Below are positions 1-9,629 of a DNA stretch of 64,000 nucleotides, piece after piece (the first letter of the stretch is position 1; each line of letters opens with the position of its first letter). Under the pieces are notes generated by a model that was not told the origin of the DNA, made no database searches, and saw nothing but the letters and a program-made list of their open reading frames with translations. The DNA comes from Actinopolymorpha rutila (lineage in GTDB: Bacteria; Actinomycetota; Actinomycetes; Propionibacteriales; Actinopolymorphaceae). The stretch lies in the NCBI RefSeq assembly GCF_013407855.1, contig NZ_JACBZH010000001.1, positions 1,612,001-1,676,000 on the forward strand, written 5' to 3'. A program made the translations under genes and the position numbers.

Positions 1-1571
1 GCCCCCGCGACCACCGCCTGGGCGATCGGGTGTTCGGAGGCGTGCTCGACCGCGGCCGCCATCCGCAGCAACGCCGCCTCGGTGGTCGCCGAGGCGGGGA
101 ACACGTCGACCAGGCTCATCCGCCCGGTCGTCACGGTGCCCGTCTTGTCCAGCACGATGGTGTCCACCCGACGGGTCGACTCGAGCACCTGCGGTCCCTT
201 GATCACGATGCCGAGCTGCGCACCGCGGCCGGTGCCCACCATCAGCGCGGTGGGCGTGGCCAGCCCGAGTGCGCACGGGCAGGCGATGATGAGGACCGCG
301 ACCGCCGCGGTGAACGCCGCGGTCACCCCGCCGCCGGCGCCGAGCCACAGCCCGAACGTCGCGACCGCGAGCACGATCACCACGGGGACGAAGATGCCGG
401 ACACGCGGTCGGCGAGCCGCTGCACGCGGGCCTTGCCGTTCTGCGCGTCCTCGACGAGCCGGGCCAGCTGGGCGAGCTGGGTGTCGGACCCGACCCGGGT
501 GGCGCGTACGACCAGCCGGCCGCCGGCGTTCACGGTCGCTCCGACGACGTTGTCGCCTGGGCGTACGTCGACCGGCACCGACTCGCCGGTGAGCATCGAC
601 GCGTCCACCGCGGAGGTGCCGTCCACGACCACGCCGTCGGTGGCGACCTTCTCGCCGGGGCGGACGACGAACGTGTCGCCGGCCCCGAGCCGGTCGACCG
701 GGACCCGCGTCTCCACGCCGTCCCGTACGACCATGACCTCCTTGGCGCCGAGTTCCAGCAACGCCCGCAGCGCCGCGCCCGAACGCCGTTTCGCCCGCGC
801 CTCGGCGTACCGGCCGGCGAGGATGAACGTCGTCACCGCCGCGGCCACCTCGAGGTAGATCTCGTTCGCGCCGGATCCCTGCCTGGGCAGCAGCGAGAAC
901 TCCATCCGCATGCCGGGTGTACCGGCCGTGCCGAGGAACAACGCGTACAGCGACCAGAGGTAGGCGGCGCCCACGCCGAGCGAGATCAGTGTGTCCATCG
1001 TCGCCGCGCCGTGCCGCAGGTTGGTCCACGCCGCCTTGTGGAACGGCCACGCGCCCCACACGGCCACCGGCGAGGCCAGGGCGAGTGCCAGCCACTGCCA
1101 GTTGGTGAACTGCAGCGGCGGCACCATCCCGAGTACGACCACGGGAAGGGCGAGGGCCGCGCTGGTCAGAAGGCGGGTACGCAGTGCCCGGGTCGGGTCG
1201 GCCTCGGCCGCTGACGCCGTGGGGGAGCCGGCCCCGGTCGCCGCGCCGCCGGCGGTGGTGTCCGTCGACGACGGTGCCGGCGGGGCGGGCAGGGTCGCGG
1301 TGTAGCCGGTGGCCTCGACGACCCCGACCAGGTCGTCGGTGCTCACCGTCTCCGGTGCGCTGACCTTCGCCTTCTCGGTGGCGTAGTTGACCGTTGCCAC
1401 CACGCCGTCCAGCTTGTTCAGCTTCTTCTCCACCCGGGCGGCGCACGAGGCGCAGGTCATCCCGCCGATGAGGAGTTCGAGGTCGCGGGTCGGGGGTGCC
1501 GTCTGCTGGGTGCCGGTCGGGTCGGTTTCGGTCTGCTGGGCACCGGTCGTGACCGGCGCTCCGGTGCTCAC
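1..1571 (-). CDS. copA: Copper-translocating P1B-type ATPase CopA (C-terminal part outside window)
   Basis: Membrane ATPase that exports Cu(I) from the cytoplasm. About 523 codons are visible; the rest of the ATP-binding domain lies beyond position 1. In order: an N-terminal heavy-metal-binding domain with GGMTCASC (about residue 37), a linker, membrane helices, the actuator motif LTGESVP (about residue 327), the intramembrane metal-site motif ACPCALG (about 430), the phosphorylation motif [10 protein letters not shown] (about 470), and [10 protein letters not shown] of the nucleotide-binding domain near the window edge. The CPC triad with a single N-terminal CxxC domain fits the Cu(I) subclass. 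The start is GTG at 1571; its first bases form a GTGA overlap with the copZ stop, so the two are probably translationally coupled in a csoR-copZ-copA transcript. Confidence 0.95.
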   Translation of the reverse strand, partial: MSTGAPVTTGAQQTETDPTGTQQTAPPTRDLELLIGGMTCASCAARVEKKLNKLDGVVATVNYATEKAKVSAPETVSTDDLVGVVEATGYTATLPAPPAPSSTDTTAGGAATGAGSPTASAAEADPTRALRTRLLTSAALALPVVVLGMVPPLQFTNWQWLALALASPVAVWGAWPFHKAAWTNLRHGAATMDTLISLGVGAAYLWSLYALFLGTAGTPGMRMEFSLLPRQGSGANEIYLEVAAAVTTFILAGRYAEARAKRRSGAALRALLELGAKEVMVVRDGVETRVPVDRLGAGDTFVVRPGEKVATDGVVVDGTSAVDASMLTGESVPVDVRPGDNVVGATVNAGGRLVVRATRVGSDTQLAQLARLVEDAQNGKARVQRLADRVSGIFVPVVIVLAVATFGLWLGAGGGVTAAFTAAVAVLIIACPCALGLATPTALMVGTGRGAQLGIVIKGPQVLESTRRVDTIVLDKTGTVTTGRMSLVDVFPASATTEAALLRMAAAVEHASEHPIAQAVVAG

Positions 1572-1792
1572 GAGGTGACGAGGCGGTAATCTCCCGCCTC
1601 GTCCAGGGCCTCGGCGACGGCCTCGGGTGAAACCTCGGTGCTGCTGGTCACGGTGACGGTGGAGTTCCCACCGGCCACGAGGTCGACCGAGACGTCGGAC
1701 ACACCGTCGAGGGCCTTGACCTCGCTGGTGACCGCCGCCACGCAGTGCTCACAGGTCATGCCGGACACGGTGTAGGTCGAGGTGAGCGCCAC
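1568..1792 (-). CDS. copZ: Copper chaperone CopZ
   Basis: Small cytosolic metallochaperone of 74 residues, one heavy-metal-associated domain, expected to pass Cu(I) to CopA. The metal motif [12 protein letters not shown] (MxCxxC) lies near residue 11, followed by the ferredoxin-like beta-alpha-beta pattern of the family. GTG at 1792 is preferred because AAGGAG ends 6 nt upstream; an in-frame ATG 18 nt further up would place the ribosome-binding site inside the gene. The stop overlaps the GTG of copA by 4 nt. It sits 67 bp downstream of csoR on the same strand. Confidence 0.92.
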   Translation of the reverse strand: MALTSTYTVSGMTCEHCVAAVTSEVKALDGVSDVSVDLVAGGNSTVTVTSSTEVSPEAVAEALDEAGDYRLVTS

Positions 1793-1859
1793 AGGAGTCT
1801 CCTTCTGCATTCTGGATTCCGGGATGCGGGTGTGTACGTGGGATGCGTGTGTGCTGAAG

Positions 1860-2279
1860 TCAGGAACGGACGAGGCGGGCGATCGCGGCCGAGGCCTCCT
1901 TGACCTTGGCCTGCGCGTCCTGGTCGCCGGTGGCCAGCGCCTCACTCACGCAGTGGGCGAGGTGCTCGTCCAGCAGTCCGAGCGCGAACGACTCCAGCGC
2001 CCGGGTCGCCGCCGACACCTGGGTGAGAACGTCGATGCAGTATGTGTCGTTCTCCACCTGGCGCTGCAGGCCGCGGACCTGGCCCTCGATCCGGCGCAGC
2101 CGCTTGAGGTGCGCGTCCTTCTGGTCGAGGTAACCCGGCGGCCGGTGACCGGCGTACGGGCTGGGAGCCTGGGCGTCGCCGGCGACGTCGCCCGCGTCTG
2201 GTGTGTCCTGAACGGGGTGTACGTCCGCGTCGCTCGGTTTGCCGGACCTGGACCGGCGGGACGAAGGCGTGCTGGCCAT
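1860..2279 (-). CDS. csoR: Copper-sensing transcriptional repressor CsoR
   Basis: All-helical DUF156-family repressor of 139 residues that leaves DNA when it binds Cu(I). The core starts at about residue 49 (YLDQKDAHLKRLRRIEGQVRGL); the Cys-His-Cys copper ligands are visible as Cys in NDTYCIDV and the HxxxC pair in DEHLAHC. About 45 N-terminal residues are low-complexity and disordered, longer than in compact homologues. The start ATG at 2279 is preceded by GGGAG at 6-nt spacing. It heads the operon with copZ and copA, and two TACC/GGTA inverted repeats lie 15-67 bp upstream, consistent with autoregulation. Confidence 0.93.
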   Translation of the reverse strand: MASTPSSRRSRSGKPSDADVHPVQDTPDAGDVAGDAQAPSPYAGHRPPGYLDQKDAHLKRLRRIEGQVRGLQRQVENDTYCIDVLTQVSAATRALESFALGLLDEHLAHCVSEALATGDQDAQAKVKEASAAIARLVRS

Positions 2280-2293
2280 GACAATCTCCCTGC

Positions 2294-2346
2294 TACCCCC
2301 AAGGGGTATCTCGTCACGCGTGCTCCACCATACCCCAGCCAGGTAT
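2294..2346. promoter_or_regulatory. Putative CsoR operators (two inverted repeats)
   Basis: The first repeat is TACCCC-CAA-GGGGTA at 2294-2308, a perfect 6-bp-arm palindrome. The second is ATACC-N7-GGTAT at 2330-2346. CsoR-family operators are GC-centred inverted repeats bounded by TA/AT steps, and these lie immediately upstream of csoR, so binding here would shut off csoR-copZ-copA. Assignment is by pattern and position only. Confidence 0.6.
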
Positions 2347-2434
2347 GTGGGCAACCAGGCCCGGCGTGAGCCGCCCCACTCTCCGCCTCCGACGCCGATC
2401 CGGACAACGGTCGGGCGCGGCAGGACCGCAGGAC

Positions 2435-3526
2435 CTAACGGGAGCCGAGTACGTCGCCGAGGGTGCGCACGGCGCGGGCCGCCTCCGACGCCGCGGCGGC
2501 CGATCGCCCGCGCAGCGCCCGGCGCAGGTCGCGTTCGACCAGCTCCGACACCTGGTCGGGGTCGGCCTGGTCGCTGTGGATGCGCAGGAAGCGGTACCAG
2601 TCCTGGATCCGGATGCCGAGCACCTCCAGCTCGTGCGAGGCCCGGATGAAGTCGTCCATCATTCCGCGCACCCGGGCGACCCGACCGAAGTTCTTCCCGC
2701 CGTCGTAGGCGGGCACGTCGGCGATCTGGGCGTCCCGGGCGGGGTAGGGCCGCGCGTCGGCGGGATGGTGGATGCCGCGGTCGGTGCCGCGGGCGGCGTC
2801 GCGGGCATGCTGCCAGTAGTAGGTGCGGTAGTCGGCGGCCCAGCGCGCGGACGCGACGTAGGGCTGGGCGGCCACGGGGGAGCCGGACAGGACGTTGTCG
2901 AGGTACCACGGCACGACGACCAGCAGGTCGTGGACTGCGCAGGCGCCCGCCGTGGTGGTGAACCGGAAGCTCGGCTCGCCCTCCTTGGCCAGCAGGAACC
3001 AGCCCTTCAGCTCGATCCCGAGCGCGATGGCCGGCCCGTTCGCCGAGCCCTTGCGGACCAGGCGTACGTCGGGAAACCGCTGGGACTGGCGTTCGAAGGT
3101 GTACCCCAGCCACTCGTTGTCCGGATCCCACAGCGGACGTTGCTGGTTGAGCGCCTTCACCACCTGGCCCTCGATGGAGGTGCCCAGCAGGGTGTTGAGG
3201 CTGTGCAGGTCGGTGGCGTTGACGCCTGCGACGTGGTTGCTGAACTCGAAGTAGGCCGGCAGGCCGAGCAGCAGGGTGCGCAGCCTGGTCTGCAGGTGGG
3301 TCAGCGGGTCGTGGGGGTCGAGGTCGGGCTCGGCGGGGGCGCCCGGCCCCAGGATCTCCGATTCGGCGGCGAACAGCCCGTCCGCCTCCGCGGCGGCCTC
3401 CGCGTCAGGGTCGGCGCCGGCCCCGAGCCCACTCGTACGACCGGCGATGCCGTCCACGCCGCTGCCGCCGTCCACGCCATCGACGCCGCCGCCGTGAGGG
3501 GCGGGGGCGGGGGATCCGGCGGTCAC
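2435..3526 (-). CDS. Putative type II restriction endonuclease, PD-(D/E)XK fold
   Basis: Predicted 363-residue protein encoded directly after a DNA methyltransferase. The first 70 residues are low-complexity (Gly/Asp/Ala-rich). The folded part contains FPDVRLV (PD at 152-153) and, 18 residues on, GIELKGW (Glu172-x-Lys174), the spacing expected for a PD-(D/E)XK nuclease centre; Glu119 in SIEGQ could be the helix-A acidic residue. I cannot name the specificity. GTG at 3526 is chosen because AGGAG lies 5 nt upstream and it overlaps the methylase stop as GTGA. Nuclease production would thus depend on methylase translation, a sensible order for an R-M system. Identification as the nuclease rests on context plus the motif. 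Confidence 0.7.
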   Translation of the reverse strand: MTAGSPAPAPHGGGVDGVDGGSGVDGIAGRTSGLGAGADPDAEAAAEADGLFAAESEILGPGAPAEPDLDPHDPLTHLQTRLRTLLLGLPAYFEFSNHVAGVNATDLHSLNTLLGTSIEGQVVKALNQQRPLWDPDNEWLGYTFERQSQRFPDVRLVRKGSANGPAIALGIELKGWFLLAKEGEPSFRFTTTAGACAVHDLLVVVPWYLDNVLSGSPVAAQPYVASARWAADYRTYYWQHARDAARGTDRGIHHPADARPYPARDAQIADVPAYDGGKNFGRVARVRGMMDDFIRASHELEVLGIRIQDWYRFLRIHSDQADPDQVSELVERDLRRALRGRSAAAASEAARAVRTLGDVLGSR

Positions 3527-4650
3527 GGTGTCTCCTGCGTGGTTGGTCGGCGGTGGTGTTCGGCGGGTACGGCGGCCTCCTCCGCGGACGGGTCGGCGGT
3601 GGCGTCGGCGACCCGGAGCCGCTCCCGGGCGAGCTTCGCGAAGCCCTTGTCGCGTTCGGCCACGTAGGCGCGCCGGCCCAGGGCGACCGCCGCGACCGAG
3701 CCGGACGCCAGCCCGCCGAACGGCTCCCACACCACGTCACCGGGCTCGGTCACCGCGCGGACCAGCCGCTCCATGAACTCCAGCGGCTTCTGGTTGAGGT
3801 GGGCCGAACTGCCCGCCGTCGGCTTGTAGACGCGCGGCGCGGCCCGGCGCAGCGTCCCCTTGAGGCGTTCGTCGTCGTGCAGCGGCCCGCGGTGCCAGAT
3901 GTTGGTGAGCCCGTGCTGGTGGTTCCAGCGGTAACGCAGGCCGTCCCACTCCTTCGCAGTGACGACGGTCTCGCCGTCGAGGCTGAAGTAGGGCCAGCCG
4001 GTGCGGGCGCCTTGCTCGTTGGCGTACGTCGCGAGCTTCTCGAACATCTCACCCGGCGGCCAGTACCACAGCCAGTCCTGGGTGAGGTATTTGCGTGTGG
4101 CGGCGTTGCGTACGCCGCAGGCCTCGTTGGCGCGGTAGAGCGGCAGCCCGCTGCGGACCCACTCGTGCCGCAGCCACCGGCGCACCGGCATCGGGCCGTC
4201 GGGGGTGTCGATCGCGAACCTGCGTTGGTAGAGCACGCAGACCTCCGACACCACCGGGAACCTGCGGATCGTCTTGCCGTTGACGTTGCCGGCGACGTGG
4301 GCGATCCCCTTGTCCCAGGTGATGGTCTGGACGTAATCCCATCCGTGCTCGACCAGCAGCGGGTGGATCGTCGCCCAGCCCACCTCGGTGTTCCACACCC
4401 ACAGCGTGGTGGACGGGTGCGCGGCCGCCGACCAGGCCTCCACGTGCGGGCGGTACCACTCCACGAGTCCTTCGGGGCCGGTCGTGTCGCCGTGGAACCC
4501 GCGTACGCCGTAGGCACCGTCACTGATGATCGTCGTTGGGGTAGGCCAGCGCGCGTAGGCGCGGGCGACGTCGCCGGTGTACAGGTCGTACGCCCGAGGT
4601 GCGCCGCCCCGGCCCGGCCGCGGCGCGCGGGTGCCACGGTCTTCTTCCAC
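3523..4650 (-). CDS. DNA methyltransferase of a restriction-modification system (beta-class N4/N6)
   Basis: Predicted site-specific amino-methyltransferase of 375 residues that would protect the host sites from the neighbouring nuclease. The motif order is the beta-class permutation: catalytic motif IV first (IISDGAYGVRGF, residues 41-52) and the SAM-binding end later (LNQKPLEFMERL, then DVVWEPFGGLASGS). Motif IV reads S-D-G-A-Y instead of the usual D/S-P-P-Y/W, which is unusual but keeps the aromatic residue. GTG at 4650 is chosen because TAGCCT ends 7 nt upstream, a leaderless-type promoter; an in-frame ATG at 4704 is possible. The 3' end overlaps the nuclease start by 4 nt. Confidence 0.82.
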   Translation of the reverse strand: MEEDRGTRAPRPGRGGAPRAYDLYTGDVARAYARWPTPTTIISDGAYGVRGFHGDTTGPEGLVEWYRPHVEAWSAAAHPSTTLWVWNTEVGWATIHPLLVEHGWDYVQTITWDKGIAHVAGNVNGKTIRRFPVVSEVCVLYQRRFAIDTPDGPMPVRRWLRHEWVRSGLPLYRANEACGVRNAATRKYLTQDWLWYWPPGEMFEKLATYANEQGARTGWPYFSLDGETVVTAKEWDGLRYRWNHQHGLTNIWHRGPLHDDERLKGTLRRAAPRVYKPTAGSSAHLNQKPLEFMERLVRAVTEPGDVVWEPFGGLASGSVAAVALGRRAYVAERDKGFAKLARERLRVADATADPSAEEAAVPAEHHRRPTTQETP

Positions 4651-4876
4651 GCCCCGCAGGCTATCCGCCGCCACCGACACCACTCCTCCGGCTCGCCCGG
4701 GCACACCTCACCCGAGACCGAACGGGTGACCGGAGCAGGACGCTTCGCAGTCGGTCCGTGGCGGTGGTCTGCGTCCTGTGCGATCTTGTGACCCTGGTAA
4801 GCGCATTCCCGGACCGTCGACCCGGTTTGCCGTCCTGGCGACGTGTCGGAGACGGACGCGAGAGCAGGGAGCGGCC

Positions 4877-6844
4877 ATGGGCAACCGGTACGACTACCAG
4901 TCCCGGCGCATGAGCCGGCGTGACCTGCTGGCATGGGGAAGCGGCGCGCTCACCGCGCTGTCCCTGTCGGGGTGCAGCCTGTTGTCCACCGATCCCACCA
5001 GCAAGGCCGGCAAGAGCGGCGGCGCCGGTGGCCCCCGGACCAAGCAGGCACCCGACCTGGCCGCCGAGGTGAAGGCCGGGAACCTCCCACCGCTCGGGCA
5101 GAGGCTGCCGAAGAAGCCGCGGGTGATCAAACCGGTGGACAAGCTCGGCACGTACGGCGGGGACTGGCGGACGGCTCTGCTGGGCCCGGGCGACACGGCC
5201 TGGGCGTACCGGACCGTGGGATACGAGCAGTTGGTGAACTGGGATCCGGGCTGGACGAAGCCGATCCCCAACATCGCCGAGTCGGTCGAGACCGATCCGA
5301 CGGGCGCGGAGTTCACCTTCCGGCTGCGGGCCGGCATGAAGTGGTCGGACGGCAAGCCGTTCACGGCGGACGACATCGTCTTCGCCTACGACGACGTCTA
5401 CATGAACAAGGAGCTCAACCCGCAGCCGCCGACCTGGCTGGTCACCGGCGGCAAGCCGGGCAGGCTGGAGAAGGTCGACGACGTCACCGTGAAGTTCGTC
5501 TTCAGCGCGCCCAACGGCCTCTTCCTGGCGAACATCGCCCAACCCGCCGGCGAGGGGCTCACCAACAAGCCGCGCCACTACCTCGAGCAGTTCCACAAGA
5601 AGTACAACCCCGCGGTCGCCACGCTCGCGAAGAAGCGCAAGTTCGGCGGCTGGGTGGACCTGTTCGGGGCGATGGCCGACCCGTGGAACCACGTGGGGCT
5701 CCCGAGGATCACCGGCTGGGTCGTCAAGGACGCGCTCGGCACCGGCTCGCGCATGGTGGCCGAACGCAACCCGTACTACTGGAAGGTCGACACCGAGGGA
5801 TCGCAGCTGCCGTACATCGACCGGGTGATCTTCACCGTCATCAACAACGAGGAGACGATGGTCCTCAAGGCCGTCAACGGCGAGCTGGACATGCAGGAGC
5901 GCACCATCAACACCCCGCAGAACAAGCCGGTTCTCGCCGCCGGCCGGGACAAGGGGAAGTTCCACTTCGTACCCGAGACCGGCAGCTCGATGAACAACCT
6001 GATCATCGCGCTCAACCTCGCGCACAAGAACGCCGCGCTGCGGGAGGTCTTCCAGAACCGCAACTTCCGGATCGGGCTGTCCCACGCCATCGACCGCAAG
6101 GAGATGATCAGCGCGGTCTTCCAGCGGCAGGGTAAACCGTGGCAGGCCGCGCCACGCCCGGAGTCGGACTACCACGACGAGGAACTCGCCACGCAGTACA
6201 CGGAGTACGACGTGGCGCTGGCCAACAAGCTTCTCGACCGCGCCGGTTACAAGCGCGGCGCCAACGGCGTCCGGCTCGGCCCGGACGGCAAGGCGATCTC
6301 GTTCCAGGTCGACGTCGCCGTCCCGTCGGCACTGTGGACCGACGGCATGGAGCTGGTACGGAAGTACTGGCAGGAGGTCGGTGTGAACATCCGCGTCAAC
6401 GGCATCGACCGGACGCTGATGTACGACCGCAAGACGGCGAACTCCCAGGACGCCAACGTGTGGGGCGGTGACGGCGGCCTCGCCGACGCGATCCTCGACC
6501 CGCGCTGGTATTTCCCGTTCAGCGGCGAGTCCAACTACGCGATCCCCTGGGCGAACTGGTTCAACAACACCACGCCGAAGCAGAAGCCGCCGAGTGCCGC
6601 ACTGCAGCAGATGGATCTCTACCGCAAGCTGATGACGACGCCGGACGCCGACGGGCGCAACGAGATCTTCATGCAGATCCTGAAGATCGCCAAGGAGCAG
6701 TTCTACGCGATCGGGACCGTGCTGCCGCCGAAGGGCTACGCGATCGTACGCAACAACTTCCACAACGTTCCCGACTCGTTGCTCAACGGCTGGATGTATC
6801 CCGGTCCCGGACCGACGATGCCGGAGCAGTACTTCATCTCCTGA
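4877..6844 (+). CDS. ABC transporter substrate-binding lipoprotein, family 5 (peptide/oligosaccharide type)
   Basis: Extracytoplasmic binding protein of 655 residues, SBP_bac_5 family, which captures peptides, nickel or sugars for an ABC importer. The N-terminus has a twin-arginine-like MSRRDLLAWG (Arg14-Arg15) and a lipobox LSLSGC (Cys33), so it is probably a lipid-anchored protein, possibly Tat-exported. The family pattern appears in ESVETDPTGAEFTFRLRAGM (about 130), KWSDGKPFTADDIVFAYD and LSHAIDRKEMI. ATG at 4877 follows AGGGAG. No permease or ATPase gene is adjacent, so it is an orphan whose transporter must be encoded elsewhere; the substrate cannot be predicted. Confidence 0.88.
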   Translation: MGNRYDYQSRRMSRRDLLAWGSGALTALSLSGCSLLSTDPTSKAGKSGGAGGPRTKQAPDLAAEVKAGNLPPLGQRLPKKPRVIKPVDKLGTYGGDWRTALLGPGDTAWAYRTVGYEQLVNWDPGWTKPIPNIAESVETDPTGAEFTFRLRAGMKWSDGKPFTADDIVFAYDDVYMNKELNPQPPTWLVTGGKPGRLEKVDDVTVKFVFSAPNGLFLANIAQPAGEGLTNKPRHYLEQFHKKYNPAVATLAKKRKFGGWVDLFGAMADPWNHVGLPRITGWVVKDALGTGSRMVAERNPYYWKVDTEGSQLPYIDRVIFTVINNEETMVLKAVNGELDMQERTINTPQNKPVLAAGRDKGKFHFVPETGSSMNNLIIALNLAHKNAALREVFQNRNFRIGLSHAIDRKEMISAVFQRQGKPWQAAPRPESDYHDEELATQYTEYDVALANKLLDRAGYKRGANGVRLGPDGKAISFQVDVAVPSALWTDGMELVRKYWQEVGVNIRVNGIDRTLMYDRKTANSQDANVWGGDGGLADAILDPRWYFPFSGESNYAIPWANWFNNTTPKQKPPSAALQQMDLYRKLMTTPDADGRNEIFMQILKIAKEQFYAIGTVLPPKGYAIVRNNFHNVPDSLLNGWMYPGPGPTMPEQYFIS

Positions 6845-7078
6845 GCGATCTCCTGGGTGGGCCGGTCCTCGGGCGTGCCTGTCCTCAGAACGTTGGTAGG
6901 TCGTCGTCGGAAGAATCGACGTCAACTTCACGTTGCGCGGACGACGGTCCGGCGGTGGCGCGTACGACCGAAAGTCGTTCAGCACCGGCGAGGACCGTGC
7001 GGGTCCCGGGCTCCTCTTCGCCCGAGACGGCATCCGGTCTCCGCGGCCGCCGGTGGGGCAAGTGGGTGGGCGCGTGCG

Positions 7079-7084
7079 TAGGTT
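7079..7084 (+). promoter_or_regulatory. -10 hexamer of a leaderless promoter for the DUF255 gene
   Basis: TAGGTT fits TANNNT and ends 6 nt before the GTG at 7091, so transcription would start at or next to the start codon. GGAGGA directly abuts the GTG, too close to act as a normal ribosome-binding site. Confidence 0.5.
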
Positions 7085-7090
7085 GGAGGA

Positions 7091-9178
7091 GTGAACCGTC
7101 TCGCGAACGCCACCAGTCCGTACCTCCGCCAGCACGCGGACAATCCGGTCGACTGGCACACCTGGGGAGAGGAGGCGTTCGCGCAGGCGCGCGAGCGCGA
7201 CGTCCCGATCCTGTTGTCCGTCGGCTACTCCGCCTGCCACTGGTGTCACGTGATGGCGCACGAGTCGTTCGAGGACGACACCACCGCCGCGTACATGAAC
7301 GAGAACTTCGTCAACATCAAGGTCGACCGCGAGGAGCGGCCCGACGTCGACGCCGTCTACATGGAGGCGACCCAGGCGATGACCGGCCAGGGTGGCTGGC
7401 CGATGACCTGTTTTCTCACTCCCACGGGCGAGCCGTTCTACTGCGGCACGTACTTCCCGCCGACGCCGCACCACGGGCTGCCGTCGTTCGCGCAGGTGCT
7501 GGAGGCGGTGGCGCGCACCTGGCGCGAGCGGCGCGAGGAGGTCGTGCAGTCGGCGGGGTCGATCGTCGCCCAGCTCGCCGGCACGGGATTCCCGTCCGGT
7601 CAGGCGCCGGGCGCGGACCGGCTGGACGCCGCCGTCGAGGTGCTGCGGCACGACTTCGATCTGCAGAATGCCGGGTTCGGCGGGGCGCCGAAGTTCCCGC
7701 CGTCGATGGTGCTGGAGTTCCTGCTCCGGGCCGCCGTACGCCGCGGCGAGCAGCCGGCCGCCCAAGCGCCCGACGCCGACAGCGCGGACACGGCCCTGGC
7801 AATGGTCGAGCAGACCTGTGACCGGATGGCCCGCGGCGGGATGTACGACCAGCTCGGCGGTGGGTTCGCCCGCTACAGCGTGGACGCCGGCTGGGTTGTC
7901 CCGCACTTCGAGAAGATGTTGTACGACAACGCGCTGCTGCTGCGCGTCTATCTCCACTGGTGGCGGCTGACCGGGGCGCCGCTGGCCGAGCGGGTGGTCC
8001 GCGAGACCGCCGACTTCCTGCTCCGCGAGCTGCGCACCCCCGAAGGTGGCTTCGCCTCCGCCCTGGACGCCGACAGCGAGGGCGTGGAGGGGAAGTTCTA
8101 CGCCTGGACGCCGGACCAGCTGCGCGAGGTGCTCGGCCCCGACGACGGAGCCGCCGCCGCGCGGACGTTCGCGGTGACCGAGCAGGGCACGTTCGAGCAC
8201 GGTGCCTCCACCCTCCAGCTCCCGCGCGACCCCGACGACCCGCGGTGGTTCGCCGACGTCTGCGCGCGGCTGGCCAGGGCCAGGGAGGAGCGCGTTCGCC
8301 CGGGTCGGGACGACAAGGTGGTCGCGGCGTGGAACGGCCTCGCCGTCGCGGCGCTGGCCGAGGCGGGCGCGCTGCTGGAGGTGCCGGAGTACGTCCGGGC
8401 GGCGGCCGAGGCGGCCGACCTGCTCGTACGGCTGCACACCGACGCCGCCGGGCGACTCGTCCGTACGTCGCGGGACGGCGTGGGCGGGGACAGCCCCGGC
8501 GTCCTGGAGGACTACGCCGACGTGGCGGAGGGGTACCTCGCGCTGCTGGGGGTCACCGGCGACCCCGTCTGGCTGGCCCGCGCCGGCGGTCTGCTGGACG
8601 TCGTACTCGACCGGTTCGGCACCGGCGACGGTGGATTCTTCGACACCGCGGACGACGCCGAACGCCTCGTCCGCCGTCCGCAGGACCCGACCGACAACGC
8701 CGTCCCGTCCGGACGCTCGGCCGCGGCCGGTGCGTTGCTCACCTACGCGACACTCACCGGGTCCGACCGTCATCGGGTCGCCGCGGAGAGCGCCCTCGCG
8801 GTGGCGGGCCGGCTCGCCGACCGTGCGCCGAGGGCCGCCGGCTGGGGGCTCGCGGTCGCCGAGGCGCTGCTGGCCGGTCCGGTCGAGGTGGCGGTCGTGG
8901 GTACGCCGGACGATCCGGACCGTGAGCGGCTGCACCGGCTGGCGCTGCGCTCGCCCGCACCGGGCACCGTCGTGATCGTCGGCGCGCCGGAGGCGTCACC
9001 GCGCGACGCAACGCCGCAAACCGGCCACAATGGCGACGGTCAGGTCCCGCTGCTGGCGCATCGGGGACTCGTCGACGACCGGGCGGCGGCGTACGTCTGC
9101 CGTGGGTTCGTCTGCGACCGCCCGCTCACCGAGCCGGCCGAACTCGCCCGCCGGCTCGGCGTACGCGGCGCCACCTGA
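7091..9178 (+). CDS. DUF255 thioredoxin-fold / six-hairpin glycosidase-like protein (YyaL/SPATA20 family)
   Basis: Conserved protein of 695 residues; biochemical role unsettled. The N-terminal thioredoxin-like domain (about 1-170) carries [14 protein letters not shown] and CHWC (Cys49, Cys52), followed by the family signature MAHESFED and [11 protein letters not shown]. The rest looks like an alpha/alpha-barrel related to N-acylglucosamine 2-epimerases ([39 protein letters not shown]). GTG at 7091 is supported by a -10-like TAGGTT 6 nt upstream. Length matches the family. It stands alone, 246 bp after the binding lipoprotein. Confidence 0.92.
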   Translation: MNRLANATSPYLRQHADNPVDWHTWGEEAFAQARERDVPILLSVGYSACHWCHVMAHESFEDDTTAAYMNENFVNIKVDREERPDVDAVYMEATQAMTGQGGWPMTCFLTPTGEPFYCGTYFPPTPHHGLPSFAQVLEAVARTWRERREEVVQSAGSIVAQLAGTGFPSGQAPGADRLDAAVEVLRHDFDLQNAGFGGAPKFPPSMVLEFLLRAAVRRGEQPAAQAPDADSADTALAMVEQTCDRMARGGMYDQLGGGFARYSVDAGWVVPHFEKMLYDNALLLRVYLHWWRLTGAPLAERVVRETADFLLRELRTPEGGFASALDADSEGVEGKFYAWTPDQLREVLGPDDGAAAARTFAVTEQGTFEHGASTLQLPRDPDDPRWFADVCARLARAREERVRPGRDDKVVAAWNGLAVAALAEAGALLEVPEYVRAAAEAADLLVRLHTDAAGRLVRTSRDGVGGDSPGVLEDYADVAEGYLALLGVTGDPVWLARAGGLLDVVLDRFGTGDGGFFDTADDAERLVRRPQDPTDNAVPSGRSAAAGALLTYATLTGSDRHRVAAESALAVAGRLADRAPRAAGWGLAVAEALLAGPVEVAVVGTPDDPDRERLHRLALRSPAPGTVVIVGAPEASPRDATPQTGHNGDGQVPLLAHRGLVDDRAAAYVCRGFVCDRPLTEPAELARRLGVRGAT

Positions 9179-9245
9179 CCGGCGGCTGCGGCGCCGAACA
9201 ACCAGCACATCCGATCCATGCAGGCGATCAGGAAGCGGAGGCACC

Positions 9246-9584
9246 ATGTCGAAGCGGAAGAACAAGAAGCGGGGCCGTCGAATGGACTCGCTGGTCTGGG
9301 CTACGACCGGGGCGCTGGTGGCGGCCTCGCTGACCCGGGAGCTGCGCCGCCCGCCGGCGGAGCGGACCTGGCAGGGCCGGATCGTGGGCGTTCCGTACGA
9401 CTACCGCCTTCCGAGCGTGGAGAAGGTGCGGTCCGCCTGGTGGGCTCCTGAGGACCGGCGGCTGTTCATGCCGAAGGTGTTCGGTGTGGGGTGGGACGTC
9501 AACTTCGGGCGAGTTGTCACGCTTGGGCGGCAGAAGCTCGCCGAGCGCAAGGAGCGCCAGTCGGTGGGCGGCACGTCCAGCTGA
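9246..9584 (+). CDS. DUF5808-type small protein
   Basis: Protein of 112 residues resembling actinobacterial DUF5808 proteins. It has a lysine/arginine-rich start (MSKRKNKKRGRR), a short hydrophobic stretch (LVWATTGALVAASLT, residues 16-30) that could be a weak membrane anchor, then a conserved-looking block VPYDYRLPSVEKVRSAWWAPEDRR and a repeat-like PKVFGVGWDVNFGR. ATG at 9246 has GGAGG 4-5 nt upstream. Function unknown. It follows the DUF255 gene by 67 bp and may be cotranscribed with it. Confidence 0.75.
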   Translation: MSKRKNKKRGRRMDSLVWATTGALVAASLTRELRRPPAERTWQGRIVGVPYDYRLPSVEKVRSAWWAPEDRRLFMPKVFGVGWDVNFGRVVTLGRQKLAERKERQSVGGTSS

Positions 9585-9607
9585 CTCGGCGGCCTTGCCG
9601 GGCGCTC

Positions 9608-9629
9608 GTAACGGTGTAATCATCGTTAC
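9608..9629. promoter_or_regulatory. 22-bp inverted repeat abutting the start codon of the RHH-like gene
   Basis: The arms GTAACGGTG (9608-9616) and CATCGTTAC (9621-9629) match at 8 of 9 positions around a 4-bp TAAT centre. The repeat covers a near-consensus -10 (TAATCA, 9617-9622) and ends at the base before ATG 9630. A protein bound here would block both the promoter and the start. It is probably the gene's own operator. Confidence 0.6.

Noticed and set aside
4661..8935. 1424-codon open frame on the minus strand
   Set aside because: It is antisense to the binding lipoprotein and DUF255 genes, which have clear family motifs; such frames are expected from high third-position GC.
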